Source: Linum tenue
Lineage: Eukaryota > Streptophyta > Magnoliopsida > Malpighiales > Linaceae
Direction of reading: 5' to 3'
Length of the DNA: 64,000 nucleotides
Assembly: GCA_946122785.1 (NCBI GenBank)
Contig: CAMGYJ010000011.1
Coordinates: 38,714,513 to 38,778,512, forward strand
Shown: piece after piece, positions 22,707-33,731 of the stretch
How positions within the stretch are numbered: the stretch's first letter is position 1
Layout: each line of letters starts with the position of its first letter
Notes under the pieces: generated by a model
What the model saw: the letters and a program-made list of their open reading frames with translations, nothing else
Database searches by the model: none
What the model was told of the DNA's origin: nothing
Program-made: the position numbers and the translations under genes

Positions 22707-23896
22707 CTAAATTTCGGTCCACCCCAGAACCTCTTTGAAGTTGAGGTTCTCGTCGATGAGGTGGAGTCTCAAGTCACGAGCATGTGGTGTGGCAGGTGAT
22801 GAAGGCTCATGCACTTGATGCAGATGAAGTCTCCACCCTCGAGACATCTTCTTCTCTTCTCTCATCTCATTGCCCCAAACCAGATATGACAGCATCGATT
22901 GGCCACCATCACGTCCACCAACAGGGACCGATGTCAATGTGGCCTTGGTCTGGCAAAGAGACACTGCAAATGGGTCCTTGCTAAGTAGTTCCTCGAAGTT
23001 TGGTGGAGATATCAAATGTAACTCATGGCCGGTGCAGGCCTCTTTTACCTCAACTCCGTCCTCAGCCTGGACACCAATTGCTTCTTCAACCCCCCTTTCT
23101 TCTTCATGTGGTATCACCCCTGGGAAATGATCAAGAACTCCTTCTGCTTCACTTTCGTCATCCTCCACAACTTCTTTCTGCACCCTTTCTTGCTCTTCTT
23201 CTTCTAGCACGGATTGGAGAGCAAGTTGCCAAGCAATTTCTTTCATGAGATCTTCTTGCATCTCCTCACTCATGCCCACCTCTTCAAAGCTCGGTGTGGG
23301 ATGTGGGAAGGGGTGGTCGGCTACGACAGGACATTCTTGATCATGATCTTCACGGGAGCTCTCCGTGATAACTTCTGTTTGCTCCACAATGTCCTTGTAG
23401 CCTTCTACTTCCTCCTCCTCCTCTAGTATGGTAGCAGAAGGGTGATCTGGAGCAGGTTGTGCACAAGATCGTTCAAGATCATCGACACTCTTCTTAAGGC
23501 TCAGGAGGATCTCCTCTGTTTCACGATAGGCCTGAGTACAAAGATCCATCCTGGCACATGATCTCTCACTGTCTCGAGCAAACTGCTCAATGAGAAGCCT
23601 CAATTCACAGTTTGGATCTGGCTGTGGAGTGTAGCATGGCTCTGCAGAATGGCCCGTGAAGGCCGCCATGGGTAACTCCAGCTCTGATAGCCCTTCTGGT
23701 TGGGGAGAAATTCTTCTTGGTAATGAGGTTGTTCTTGATATGCCCAGGGGTCCGGTTGTTCTCCATAGTAAGGGGGTTGGTACTGGAACCCGAATCCATA
23801 GTCTTCTCCTCCTTGATTGCTCCAGGGAGTCTCAGAGTAATACCACTCGGATGGTGGTGGATACCCCCAATGATTGGAGAAGCCATGAGGATCCAT
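22707..23896 (-). pseudogene. Acidic ORF of B, function unknown
   Basis: The sense start is the ATG at 23896 (MDPHGFSNHWGYPPPSEW), giving a Tyr/Gln/Pro-rich N-terminal part of about 98 codons. It overlaps, one frame away, a 320-codon ORF (23669-22707) that is Glu/Asp-rich, with a leucine-patterned stretch (MQEDLMKEIAWQLALQSVL) and a C-terminus ending LHLIDENLNFKEVLGWTEI. The two parts were probably one protein before a frameshift near 23600-23670. B' encodes a clear homologue in the same place. I recognise no known domain; it is not Gag (no zinc knuckle) nor Pol. Confidence 0.6.
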
Positions 23897-24009
23897 GATT
23901 CAAATCTGCACCAACAGAAACAAAAACACCCAAGTGAAAAGCAAGGGTGGAAAAGAAAAGAAAAAACTCTAAAGTAACAAACTTCTGCCTTTCCTAATAA
24001 TCTAGAAAG

Positions 24010-24027
24010 TCCCCGGCAACGGCGCCA
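24010..24027 (-). other. B primer binding site (tRNA-Asp)
   Basis: Sense TGGCGCCGTTGCCGGGGA is complementary to the 3' end of plant tRNA-Asp(GUC), CCA included, and lies 6 bp from the LTR end. Standard for Athila relatives. Confidence 0.85.
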
Positions 24028-24033
24028 AAAACT

Positions 24034-24341
24034 TGACACGCTAAAACACAACACCTAACAATGGCCAAGTGTAACCAATGAAAGGGACTGCAGTATAGTG
24101 GCACAAGTAATAAATATCGAATCCACGGGTCTCTAGAGTTACTATTACTCAGCTTCAGTTCATTATCTAGCAAACTAGATTAAGGATTGATTAACTAAAC
24201 TTAGTAAAACTACTAATTACAGTTTGGGAACTCACTTAGGTATGATTCCCCCTAGCTCCTCAATTAGGTCCAAGTTGCAATTACCTTTGGTTGATCTACT
24301 GATGATTAAACTGCGGAAGATCCTAAATTAGCTTGGAATCT
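24034..24341 (-). repeat. B 5' LTR, inner segment
   Basis: Starts tgacacgctaaaacacaac like the 3' LTR and runs to gcttggaatctctt, where C sequence begins. About 26 bp of LTR present in the other copy (aagctgaccaagccctctca onwards) is missing here. Confidence 0.85.
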
Positions 24342-26255
24342 CTTCTGCTTCTTTGAGAGAAGATCCTTCAGGAACTTCGCATACTTAGGCATTTGAGATA
24401 GTGCCTCCAGGAAAGGCACTTGGACATTCAGCTTCCTAAGCATGGCCATGAAGTTCTCGAACTCTGCCTCCAACCTGTCTTTGTGCAATCGAGTAGGGAA
24501 GGGGAGTTTAGGGATATACTCCTTCACCACTGGTTGCGGTTTAGGTGCAGGCACCTCAACCTCCTTCTCTATTTCTTCTTCAGCTGCTGGAGAAGCCGAG
24601 GCAGGGGCCTCTCTCTCCTATTCCCGAACAGGTGGATCAACAGTCATCTTGCCACTCCTGGTCATGATGGCATTGCAGTGCTCATTCGGTGTCGGCGGAT
24701 GAGGGATGGTCTGCCCGGGTAGAGTACCGGGAGTCCTTTGAGCCACTGCCTGAGCCACGCTCCCCAGCTGGGTCTGGATATCCTGCAAGACAGCCTGTGT
24801 GTTCCTCTGACCAGCTTCAAGAGCCAGGAATTTTCCCGAGGCCTTCTCCATGAACTGCTCAATGGTGTTGAATTTCTGAGCACTAAAACTGGCGAGAGAA
24901 CCCACCAAGTCCCGTAGTTCAGCCATCTGATCATTCTGCACTGGGGCAGCAGGGGCTGCACCTGGCTGCTGGAAAGGTCGCGGCTGTGAATGAGCAGCAT
25001 GCCCTTGCATGGGCTGATAAAGAGACTGTTGTTGCTGCCGGAATTGCCCCTGTCTGGGCTGATATGGTGGCCTCTGGAAACCCGGCGGTCCCTGAGGAAC
25101 TGGTGGTCTGGAAATTGCCCCACCCCAGGAGAAGTTAGGATGCTGGCGCCACCCCTCATTGTACGTGTTGCTGTAGGGGTCATTGCGCCTGACGTTATTA
25201 ATGAAGTTCACCTGCTCCTGGGGTGTGGTTGATTCCTTCATTGCCTGGCAGTCTTCCACCGTGTGATGGGTGCTCTCGCACCAGTGGCAGAGCATCGCCT
25301 GCTGCTGTCCGGTCCCTGGAATCATCCCCGAACGATCGATAGCTGAGACTAGCTTCGATACTACCTGCACCAAATCAGAAGGATGGGCTCCCACAGAATG
25401 TACACCTCGGCTGGGTGCTCTCCTCGACCTCCTGGCAGTGCCCCAATCATAACCGTTCTCCGCCATCTCCTCAAAGAGTTGATTCAGCTGTGGCGGGGTT
25501 TTGGTTAGCATGCTCCCGCCACAGACCGAATCAATCAGCTGCTTGTCCTCCGGGAAGAGGGCGTGATAGAAGGTGCCCACCTTGAAGGCATAATTGAAGC
25601 CATGATTCGGACACCTCAGGAAGAGACTGTTGTACCTCTCCTATGCATCTCTGATGGTCTCATCCTCATCCTGAGCAAAATGTGTAATTTGCTTCTGCAG
25701 GTCAGCTGTCTTGGATGGAGGATGGTAGCGGGTGAGGAACTTGTCCGCCAGGCTGCCGAACGTGGTGATGGAGCCCGGAGGTCGAGTGTCTAGCCACTCC
25801 TTGGCTTGCCCCTCCAGAGTAAATGGAAAGTACCTCAGTTGGATGGCATCTGCTGGTACTCCATTGATCTTGATTCCGTCGATGAGCTCGTGGAATCGCC
25901 TGAGATGTGATCGAGGGCACTCTCCCTCCTTACCACGGAACACCACTGAACCGCGCAGCATGGTGATCACTGAGGTGCTCACCTCAAAGTTGTTGGCTGG
26001 GACATGAGGGTGTTGAATGGGTGACCTCATGTCTGCAGCCCTAGCGGTCCAGTAGGATCCCATGGTCTGCTCCTCCGGGATCACATCACGGTTCTCTGGA
26101 TCAGCCATCTCGCCTTCTTCTTCTTCTTCTAACTGCAGCTGCGATAGCTCCTCCTCCGCAGCCAGTCGTGCCTTTAGAGCCCGCTTGAAGTTCCTGCAAG
26201 TTCGTTCAAGCTCCTGGTCTAACGGTAGTAGATCTCCCGACTGGCTACGGGTCAT
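24342..26255 (-). pseudogene. Element C gag (broken), with zinc knuckle
   Basis: ATG at 26255 opens MTRSQSGDLLPLDQELERTC. The capsid-like region (LRRFHELIDGIKINGVPADA, EWLDTRPPGSITTFGSLADK) runs to a TAG at about 25640, where relatives are expected to have Trp (AWERY context). The downstream open frame to 24618 holds the CX2CX4HX4C knuckle CHWCESTHHTVEDC, a Gln/Pro-rich linker and ARTPGTL-type sequence. It ends at a second TAG before a stretch leading towards protease (24554-24342), lost at the junction. Confidence 0.8.
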
Positions 26256-26374
26256 GCACTACCTGCACACAGTCAGCAGAAACAACCCGTGAAGGCACAC
26301 AGATGGAAGAGTAAAATGCAATAAAGAAAAAGCTAGAGTAACAAATTCTCACGTTTCCCCAATAACCTAGAGGG

Positions 26375-26392
26375 TCCCCGGCAACGGCGCCA
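26375..26392 (-). other. Element C primer binding site (tRNA-Asp)
   Basis: Same 18-base perfect match as in B, six bases inside the LTR that begins at 26399. Confidence 0.85.
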
Positions 26393-26398
26393 AAAACT

Positions 26399-27814
26399 TG
26401 ACACGCCAAAACACAACAACAAACTGCGACCAAGTGTAATCGCAGTCCGGGAATGCAGTAACAGGCAAGTTATATTATCAACCCGGGGTCTAGATCTACT
26501 GCTTACTCCGTGATTCTCTATTATCTAGCAAACTAGTTCGAGTGATTGTTGTTTAAAAGCAAAAGCAACAAGAAAGCAGTAAATTGTTCGGTTTTCAAAG
26601 TCAGGAAAGACTCACTCGGGATTGAGTCCCCCTAGCCCCTTAGTTAGGTTCAATTGTAATTCCCTGGGTTGATTTACTGTTGATTAGACTGCGGAAGATC
26701 CGACAGTAGCTTGGAATCTCTTAAGCTGACCAAGCCCTCTCAGTCTAACTACCCGGCAAACGACTAGTCTTCACCGGGAAAGAAAGCTGAGGCTATGAAC
26801 ACAGAACTCCACTACTGGAATTGAATTCCAGTACAAAGCAGTAAACTGGCTAACTCTCGTATAGCCAATCTCCTACTATCCAATGAAGAGACTCTAACAA
26901 CCTAATCATATTCTATCTATCTCAGGTTGCAGCAGAAATTGAGAAAAGCTGATCAGACTCCAATCAATTCAATAAACATGCGTCATTCGATTAAAATCAA
27001 ACAGTAATATCATCCCAAGTCATTACAATCAAATCCCTAACACAAGGAACTAGGGTTCTTCATACCCAAGTGAGAGAAGGGTTCTACTCCATAGAGAGAG
27101 AAGAGAAAACAAGAATCGGATTAGTCATACTCATAACGATGAGGAAAATCTACTCCGGGACGACGATTTCCACTCCTATGACGATCTCCAAGCTCGATTC
27201 GATGAAATCCAGCTCTAAGACAGCTTCTAGGATGTGTTCTTCGCACTTTCTCTCTCTAGGGCTCTGTTTTTGCTCTGAAAACACGATTCTCTCACTTTTG
27301 GCTCGGAATAGGCTCTAAAACCAGGATTTCCCGACTCGCACGGCCAGGGCGCACGGCCGTGCAGATCACCACTTTGGCCGTGCAGCTCAAAACCCGGCGC
27401 ATCATTAAGTTCGATCCTCAGGGTGCACGGCCAGGGTGCACGGCCGTGTAGGGTTTCCATCCAGCCCGTGCTCGGCCTCGGCAAAAACCACACGGCCTGG
27501 GCTACACGTGCACGGCCGTGTGACATTCATGGTTTGCCCGTGCTTGGCCTCGCATAATCCCGCACGGCCTGGCCTGGCCATCGCACGGTCGTGCGATTCC
27601 ATGGTCTGCCCGTGCAGCTTCCTTGAAACCTCGCCATTCGTCCGATCTTCGTCCAATCGACCCCAGACTCGCTCCTAAGCCTTCATTCACGTACTAGGAC
27701 CTGAAATATCACAAACAAGCACAACCTAGCGTGAAATCGGCCTAAAACACGAGAATCAACACCTCAAACGGTGTAAGAACGAGGGTAAAAACATGTGTAA
27801 ATGGCAGTCTATCA
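26399..27814 (-). repeat. Element C 5' LTR (1416 bp)
   Basis: Begins tgacacgccaaaacacaac, ends ggcagtctatca. Related to the B LTR in its first 450 bp (cccggcaaacgactagtctt and similar) but different in the promoter-proximal half. Confidence 0.85.
27338..27612 (-). promoter_or_regulatory. Palindrome cluster in C LTR (GCACGGCCGTGC type)
   Basis: Full sites: gcacggccgtgc (27351-27362), near-copies at 27438-27449 and 27509-27522, and tcgcacg-gt-cgtgcga (27581-27596). Half-sites cacggcc and gcccgtgc lie between them. Same position in the LTR as the clusters of other families, with different arms. Confidence 0.7.
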
Positions 27815-28898
27815 TCAAACTACCCGGCAGACGACTAGTCTTCACCAGGATAGTAAGCTGAGGCTATGAACACAGAACTCCACTACTGGAATGAATTCCA
27901 GTACAAAGCAGTGAATTGATTGACTCTCACACAACCAATTCACCACTATCAATCAAGGAAGCTCTCTTAACCTAATCAGATTCTATCTATCATAGGTTAA
28001 AGCAGAAATCAAGAGAATTTGATCAAGATTCAATTGACTCAATAAATCATGCCTCAATCGATTATAATCAAATAATATAGCATCCAAAACTTCATACAAG
28101 AAAGATCCTAACACATGGAACTAGGGTTCCTCAAAACCTAAATGAAGGGAAGTTACTCCATAGAGAAGAGAGAGACTGCAGAAATCTGATCTAGATCTTC
28201 AATCTCCATCTCCAAGCTTGATTCCCGAGCTCCAATGGCGAAGAAATCCTCCAAAATAGCTCCAAGAATGTTCCCAAGTCGCTCTCTCTCTCTAGGGTTC
28301 GTCCCTTGGGTGTTTGGGAACCAAAACCCAGCTCTCCCTTTCCTTTGGCTCGAATCTGCCTCAAAAACCCGATTCTGGGCGAATTACGGGCTGAATTACG
28401 GTCGTAATTCTTCCATGCCCGTATTTTTCCCAAAAGACGCGTTTTGGTTATGTTTCAGCGCATCCAAAGCTCCTCTCGGCAGTGAAATTACGGGCATGGG
28501 AGGCCAAATTACGGTCGTAATTCTCCTGCCCGTAATTCTTCCTCCTCTCCTGTTCAAAGCTTTGTTTCTCCCTCGTTCGGACTCCAAATCAGTCGCCGTT
28601 TGAACCCAGACGCTCGTAGTCTCATCCTCTTTCTTTTCATAACAAGCTTGCCTGATTATTTGTCCATAAAGTGAGGTAGAAATCCATTCTTCTTCAGGTC
28701 ATGACCGAGTTTCTTCTCCCTAATCGCCAATTGATCTCTGATTGACTTGAAACTTGCGCCTATGCTTCACTTTATGTGCTAGGGCCTGACATGTGACAAA
28801 GGAACACAACCTAGTGTAAAATAGGCCAAATAAGCGATAATGCAAGCTTAAACAATCAAGAAACAAAGGGGAAAACATGTGCAAATATCGAGTCATCA
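27815..28898 (-). repeat. B 5' LTR, outer segment
   Basis: Starts tcaaactacccggcagacga and matches the 3' LTR to its end atatcgagtcatca, including palindromes at 28393-28410 and 28507-28522 identical to those of the 3' LTR. Confidence 0.9.
28376..28542 (-). promoter_or_regulatory. Palindrome cluster in B 5' LTR
   Basis: gaattacg-gt-cgtaattc (28393-28410) and aattacg-gt-cgtaatt (28507-28522) with attacgggc half-sites. This is the LTR that would drive B transcription, although C now splits it downstream of the cluster. Confidence 0.7.
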
Positions 28899-28903
28899 TC
28901 CAT

Positions 28904-29997
28904 ATTTAATGACAATTATACTGCAGTAGGTTCTTATTCAGTCTGAAATCTCGACTAAAGTTCTCCAGACCCTCTCACTCTGAATACCCGGCGGGCGATT
29001 AACCTCCACCGGAGTAAACAAATTGAGGCCCTAACGTGGAAATCCTCCTCTACTGGAGTAAATCCAGTACAAAAGCAGAGAATTGACTCCTCGACTAAAG
29101 TAGTCAATTCTCCACCTTCAATTAAGGGTGCTCTATCAAGCTAGACATATATTCTCAATCGAGGTCAAAGCAGAAACTACAAGAATTTGATCAGGATTCA
29201 TGCAATTCATAAAATCATGGCTCAGTTGAATATAATCAATGTCAAAAGATCATGTACTTGGGTTCATACAACCAAACCTAACATACAAATCTAGGGTTCT
29301 TCATACACGGGTGAGAGTGAGAGTTTACTCCATAGAGAGAATAGAGAAATCACCTTCAGATGCAGAAATCATTATGTGGAGGATGAAAATAAGCTTCTGA
29401 TTGTCAATCGGCACTTCTCCAGGCTTCAATCGAGCTCCAATGGCGTCAAAACTCGATCTATGTCACTTTGGAGGTTTAGTTCGTCACTTTCTCTCTCTAG
29501 GTTTCAATTTCTTCCTCTAAAGCTTGAAATAATTAGACAAAGAACCCACAATTGCCTTTAAATAGCTCTCCTACCCTAAACCCGGTCAAAATACCTAGTC
29601 GGGTATTTGGAGGACCGGTCGGGTGTTTGTGAAACGGTGCGCATCAGCTAGTGAAAATACCCGTCCTACTGTGGAAATACTCGGTCGGGTATTTGGGGTT
29701 CTCGACCGGCGGGTACTCTGCTTCTCCGGGTCTTCCAGCCTATATACCCGGTCTCCTAGCTGTAATACCCGGTCGGGTATTTTATTGACCAGACCGGGTA
29801 ATTTGCCGTTCAGCTCCTCCTTGTCGCCAACTTCCTGTTTTCGACACAAAACTCGCTTCCAAGCCTCCCTTTCCACGCCAAGTCATGAAATATAACATAA
29901 ACGCACAACCTAACGTGAAATCGGCTTAAAACACGAGAATCAACTCATAAACGATTCAATAATAGTGGGCAAAACATGTGCAAGTAGCGGTCTATCA
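28904..29997 (-). repeat. D 3' LTR, inner segment
   Basis: Continues from 19898 and ends gtagcggtctatca next to the PPT. In the sense direction a TATA-like TATTTAAAG lies at 29564-29556, preceded by the palindrome cluster. Confidence 0.85.
29580..29800 (-). promoter_or_regulatory. Palindrome cluster in D 3' LTR
   Basis: aatacccg-gt-cgggtatt at 29764-29781, aaatactcg-gt-cgggtattt (one mismatch) at 29675-29694, and several half-sites (gtcgggtattt, accgggtaa). Sense direction: cluster, then TATTTAAAG about 15-240 bp downstream. Confidence 0.7.
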
Positions 29998-30014
29998 AAT
30001 TCCCACACACTTAA
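29998..30014 (-). other. D polypurine tract at the 3' LTR
   Basis: Sense AGTTAAGTGTGTGGGAATT directly before the LTR start TGATAGACCG; one G-to-T change interrupts the G run. Confidence 0.75.
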
Positions 30015-31090
30015 CTGTTTGCTTGTCCCCAATCAAACCTGACTCAGACCAATGCAGCTCTTCAGACCTTTACAGCACCATGCAATCCCGATCGTCGGTA
30101 GAGGATTTCCTAGATCATTTAGAAACTTACGAGGTCAACCGATTTTCTAAGCTATCCCCTATTCCCTCAATGCGAGTACTAGACTCACACTAGGATCATG
30201 TGAAGTAGTGGACCTAGGGCAGACAATTCATGGACAAAGAGACTCACTCACATAACACAACAACCAAGGGCTCTCTGTATCGGGTGGTCTTCCATTCCAT
30301 TTCACTCGTTGGAACCCCTTTTTCCTTATTATTTGTTTCTTTTTCTTTTGTTTTTCACATTTGCGCTTTGCTGGGGTTCCAACTACAGTTTTTATGCGCG
30401 GTCGACCCTTATTGGGTGAGCAAGAGCAATTTATGTACATTTGTCGCTCTCCAGAGTACTTTTAACTCCCTTTCCTCACTTCGTGCAGAGGTTAAATGAA
30501 ATTAAGGGGGTTCGAAAGCTCTATCCGTGTCCTTAAAAACACATTCTCAAGTAGGCAAACCGTTCAACGGGTGGAATTTTTACTCGTACTAAAGACGACT
30601 TAGCTTCACCATGTAGGCCTACCCCACCAAGGATCACTAAAATCTTTTCCTAAACCCGATTTTATGCAATAAACGGCGCCACACTCGTTGGACTTACTCC
30701 TTGTTTAAGATTTCAAATTTTTTACATGGAAGACCCATATACGGAACATGAGTCCACACACAGCAAGAGAGAGTCATCGATATCACATGAATCAAATGTC
30801 CTAAATCCTCTAGTTCACACAATCAACCGACACAACAAAGAGAAAGATATGAGAAACCTTATACTTCATCATCCTCCATAGTGCTACAACTACCTCCCTA
30901 GGTTGCATAGTACTATAAAGATTGTCAATTAAAAGCATACTAAGCAGGCGATTGCAAGGAACATGTACTTGGATCCTTCAAATCAAAGATTTGGATAGTG
31001 GACTAGGCTCCAAGCACACAAACACTCGAAGCACTCAAATAAAAACACCTCCCCACACTTAAGATCGACATTGCCCTCAATAGAGAAGAG
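30015..31090 (-). other. D non-coding 3' module with internal PPT-like tract
   Basis: Shares many blocks with B, B' and E2, including ccgatcgtcggtagaggatt, gcttcaccatgtagg and cctccatagtgctacaacta. It ends at the internal tract 31048-31090 (sense ttgagggcaatgtcgatctt then aagtgtgggg). No conserved ORF. Confidence 0.6.
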
Positions 31091-31389
31091 GAAAAGAGAA
31101 AGGGAATGATGTTACCGGAAAAAACAGATTGTTGCAGGACTGGAAAGTGGACCAGTCGGACTGGAAATGGGACCAGTCGGACGGGAGGAAGACTGGAAAT
31201 GGGACCAGTCGAACCAAGAACACGGGCTAGAGCAAAATCAACCACTCAAACACAAAGGCGTTAGGTAGAGTATTCAGCCCAATGGTACAATATCCAAAAG
31301 AAAAACAAACCAAACACAAAAATCCAGTTTGCACTCCTTCCCAAAACAAAACAAAACAAAACACACGATAAGCACAGAGAATAGCTAGC

Positions 31390-32870
31390 GAGTACTGCCT
31401 ACTCAAGGTGGTCGAAGTCGATATGGTCCATGAGGTCGCCAAGGTCCTCTGGTGGTGGTGGTGAGTGCTCCCACTGAGTGGTCCAGTGGTGCTCCTGCGG
31501 CGGATGACAAAACTGAAGTAGGTGCTCCTGGTACTCCATCATCCGACGATTGCGGCCTACACCTCGAAACGGTTGAGGCGTTCGTCGAAAGCAGCCATCC
31601 TGGTGGCGTACTCAGCCTGGTGGGCTGAATACTGCTGCTGAAACTGGTGCTCGTGGTCCATGAGCTGGTGGTTTTGGAGGCCGAGCTGCTGAAACTGAAG
31701 CGCCATCTGGTGGAACTGTTCGGTGAAGAAATCCATCGACGGAACAAAAGGACCAGAGGAAGACGCACCTCGCTCGGGTCTCCGTCGTGGAGGAAGGTCT
31801 TCTAGCGAGGAAAGTGGGGGCTCCAGCTCATTCACTTGCATAGCCCCACCACCATCATCATCGTCCTGCTCCTCCTTCCTAGCATAGTCATCATCATCTT
31901 CATCGTTCGCAGCCGGGGGGGGGGTGTCGTGGAGAGACTGTCGACCCACTCTCCCGCCTCAGTAGCGGGTAACAGGAGTGCGTTGTGAAGCGCGCCCCTG
32001 CTAAGAGGAAGAGACCCATTCTGCACCGTGGGGTCGGTCAACCCCTCAAAGTTGACATCGAAGTAGCGTGCCAGACGGGTGATCAGGGGACCACAAAAAA
32101 GGTAGGTGGGCTTCTTGTGGCACTGGGCAAATGTGTTCGCCACAAGAGATCCCAGGTGTAGCAAGTGGTCGGGCTCCCCCATCGAGTACATGGCGTAGAG
32201 CACGTGCTTCGGTATCTTGTGCGATCCGGTGGCGTTGGAAATGACCGAACGGGTGAGCAGGAGGTTGATGATGTGCCACTTGAATCTAATGGTGGTGACA
32301 GTCGTCTGGCTGGCCACGAACCACCACTGGTTGTAGCCAGGCCGGGCTATGCTGTGGTAGAAGGAATAAGGTTCAAAGTCGATAGGATGAGCGACTTCCT
32401 TCTGGTGGTCGGCGTAAGAATGATAGATAATCCCCCCAAGACCCGAGCTAGCCCATCGATGCTTATCTGCCTCATGCTACCACCAAGTCAGAAAGTGAGG
32501 CATGCGGTGGAGTCGCGAGCTTCCTTGGGTTTGTACTTGAGCGTGGAGTAGAACTCCCAGACCAACTATGTGTAGGTGGGGTCGTTGATGGTTAGGAGAG
32601 TGTGCCACTAAGGATGGAAAATGGAAGCAGACATCTCCTCGAGGCAGTGGAGTGCCTAGAAGTCCCCAAACTCGAGGTGGTAGTAGCGATGAAACACCCT
32701 GTTGATGACTCTGGTGAATTGTGCATCATAGTCGACGGTATGGCGCAAGTTTTGCATGTACGGGTGAGTGAGAGGCATGATCTTGTAAAATAAGTGAACC
32801 AAAGGTGGAACCAGGAAGAAAATTCTCGTTACGAGCGCAAGCAAGGGCTATCCAGTTCCCCCACATTTAA
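31390..32870 (-). pseudogene. D env-like / 'plant transposon protein' ORF, broken
   Basis: From about 32850 the sense reading includes HTVDYDAQFTRVINRVFHRY, then LVWEFYSTLKYKPKEARDS after a TAG, and KWHIINLLLTRSVISNATGS followed by HKIPKHVLYAMYSMGEPDHL in the 161-codon ORF 32317-31832. After a frameshift there is an Asp-rich then Gln/His-rich C-terminal part (31949-31557). This resembles the extra ORF between pol and 3' LTR of Athila elements. In the family it is called env-like by position; fusogenic function is not established and I see no convincing membrane segment. Confidence 0.65.
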
Positions 32871-33440
32871 GGATCACCTGGGTAAGGATTCAAGTACAAG
32901 GTAGACGCTTCGTAGTAAGAACACGACAAAGCAGACAGAGCGCAAGCATGGATCATGGAAGAATCGGAACAACAGATAATTAGGCACCAAAATATGTCTA
33001 GAAGGCCACAGCAATATCATCCCTCCCCCTATCCTAAGTCAAGCAGGCCAATCAATTCACAGTTCTCGGTCCTAACATCTATAGTCAGATTTTCCAGAAT
33101 TAGCAAATAAAGGTCAAAACACACACCTGGAAACACAAGTAGGACCGTAGAGGAGGTGACAGGAGGGCGGGGGATGCGGAATCACGTCAAAAAACTGCTT
33201 CGGGGAACTCACTGGAGAGTCGGCGGAGCTTTGCCGCCGCCGGCGACGCTGGTGGTCGGCGACAAAAAAACGTCGCCCAAACTCGACGAGTTTTCTGGGC
33301 TAATGTGCGCCCTGACGAGTAGATCCCGAATCTGCGATCGGATTTTAATTTGGAGGTCCCAACAGAGTTCTGCGTCTCCGACGAGAGGAAAGGAGAAGAA
33401 GAGAGAAGATTTTATGGAAAAAATGAGGAGAGAGAAAGGG
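32871..33440 (-). other. Leader and probable intron of the D env-like unit
   Basis: In the sense direction, after the TATA at 33462 comes a CT-rich leader (from about 33430). A possible donor (CCAG|GTGTGTG near 33127) and a possible acceptor (TTACCCAG near 32882) stand just before the env-like frame. A short frame (33526-33209) crosses the TATA and is likely fortuitous. Confidence 0.4.
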
Positions 33441-33585
33441 GCGACCGGATCCTTCTTATATAGGGGAATACTCGGTCGGGTATTCACCGTTTTCTCCACC
33501 ATTTGTCCAGGAGGGGTTCTAGGCACAAAGGGAAAATACTCGGCGGGTATTTTGGGCAGGCCGACCGGGTATTTGGTAAAAAACG
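33441..33585 (-). promoter_or_regulatory. Internal promoter-like site in D: palindromes plus TATA before the env-like ORF
   Basis: gaatactcg-gt-cgggtattc (33466-33485, one mismatch) abuts TATATAAG (sense, 33462-33455), followed by the CT-rich leader ctttctctctcctc. More half-sites (aaatactcggcgggtatttt, ccgaccgggtattt) lie at 33532-33575. This copies the LTR promoter layout but lies inside the element. Confidence 0.6.
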
Positions 33586-33731
33586 ACCAACACTCATTTT
33601 TTCAACTCTCGAACACGCCGAAGCCAGATTAACCCTAAACGAGGCATACCAGACACTTAACTTCACCACACATGCACAAACTACTTGAACAAACCCAAAA
33701 TCAAAAGGAAAAGTAAAAAAGAAATGCAAAC

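Larger units (their letters stand above)
24342..27814 (-). mobile_element. Element C: truncated Athila-type retrotransposon inside the B 5' LTR
   Basis: Sense order: 5' LTR (27814-26399), PBS, gag and the start of the protease region, then an abrupt end at 24342. RT, integrase and 3' LTR are gone. On the LTR side the junction to B is clean (tctatca then tcaaactacc). On the other side some B LTR is also lost, so a deletion after insertion is the simplest account. Confidence 0.8.
19894..28903 (-). mobile_element. Element B: non-autonomous Athila-lineage LTR element
   Basis: B spans 19899-28898 (9.0 kb including inserted C) between duplications tccat (19894-19898 and 28899-28903), with TG...CA ends. 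3' LTR 19899-21331; 5' LTR 24034-24341 plus 27815-28898, split by C. The B-only interior (21332-24033) has a PBS, one acidic ORF and two PPT-like tracts but no gag, protease, RT or integrase. Related in layout and ORF to B' at 33732-39085. Confidence 0.9.

Noticed and set aside
22507..23669. Plus-strand ORFs opposite the acidic ORF of B (for example 22870-23130, 23000-23248)
   Set aside because: Shadows of the Glu/Asp-rich minus-strand ORF; the Ser/Leu/Phe-rich products are what the complement of GAA/GAG codons gives.
24010..24027. tRNA-Asp gene fragments (also 26375, 35131, 44388, 53112)
   Set aside because: Just the last 18 bases including CCA, each six bases from an LTR: primer binding sites.
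31390..32870. A true viral envelope gene in D
   Set aside because: Called env-like only by position; no signal peptide, membrane anchor or fusion motif is visible.
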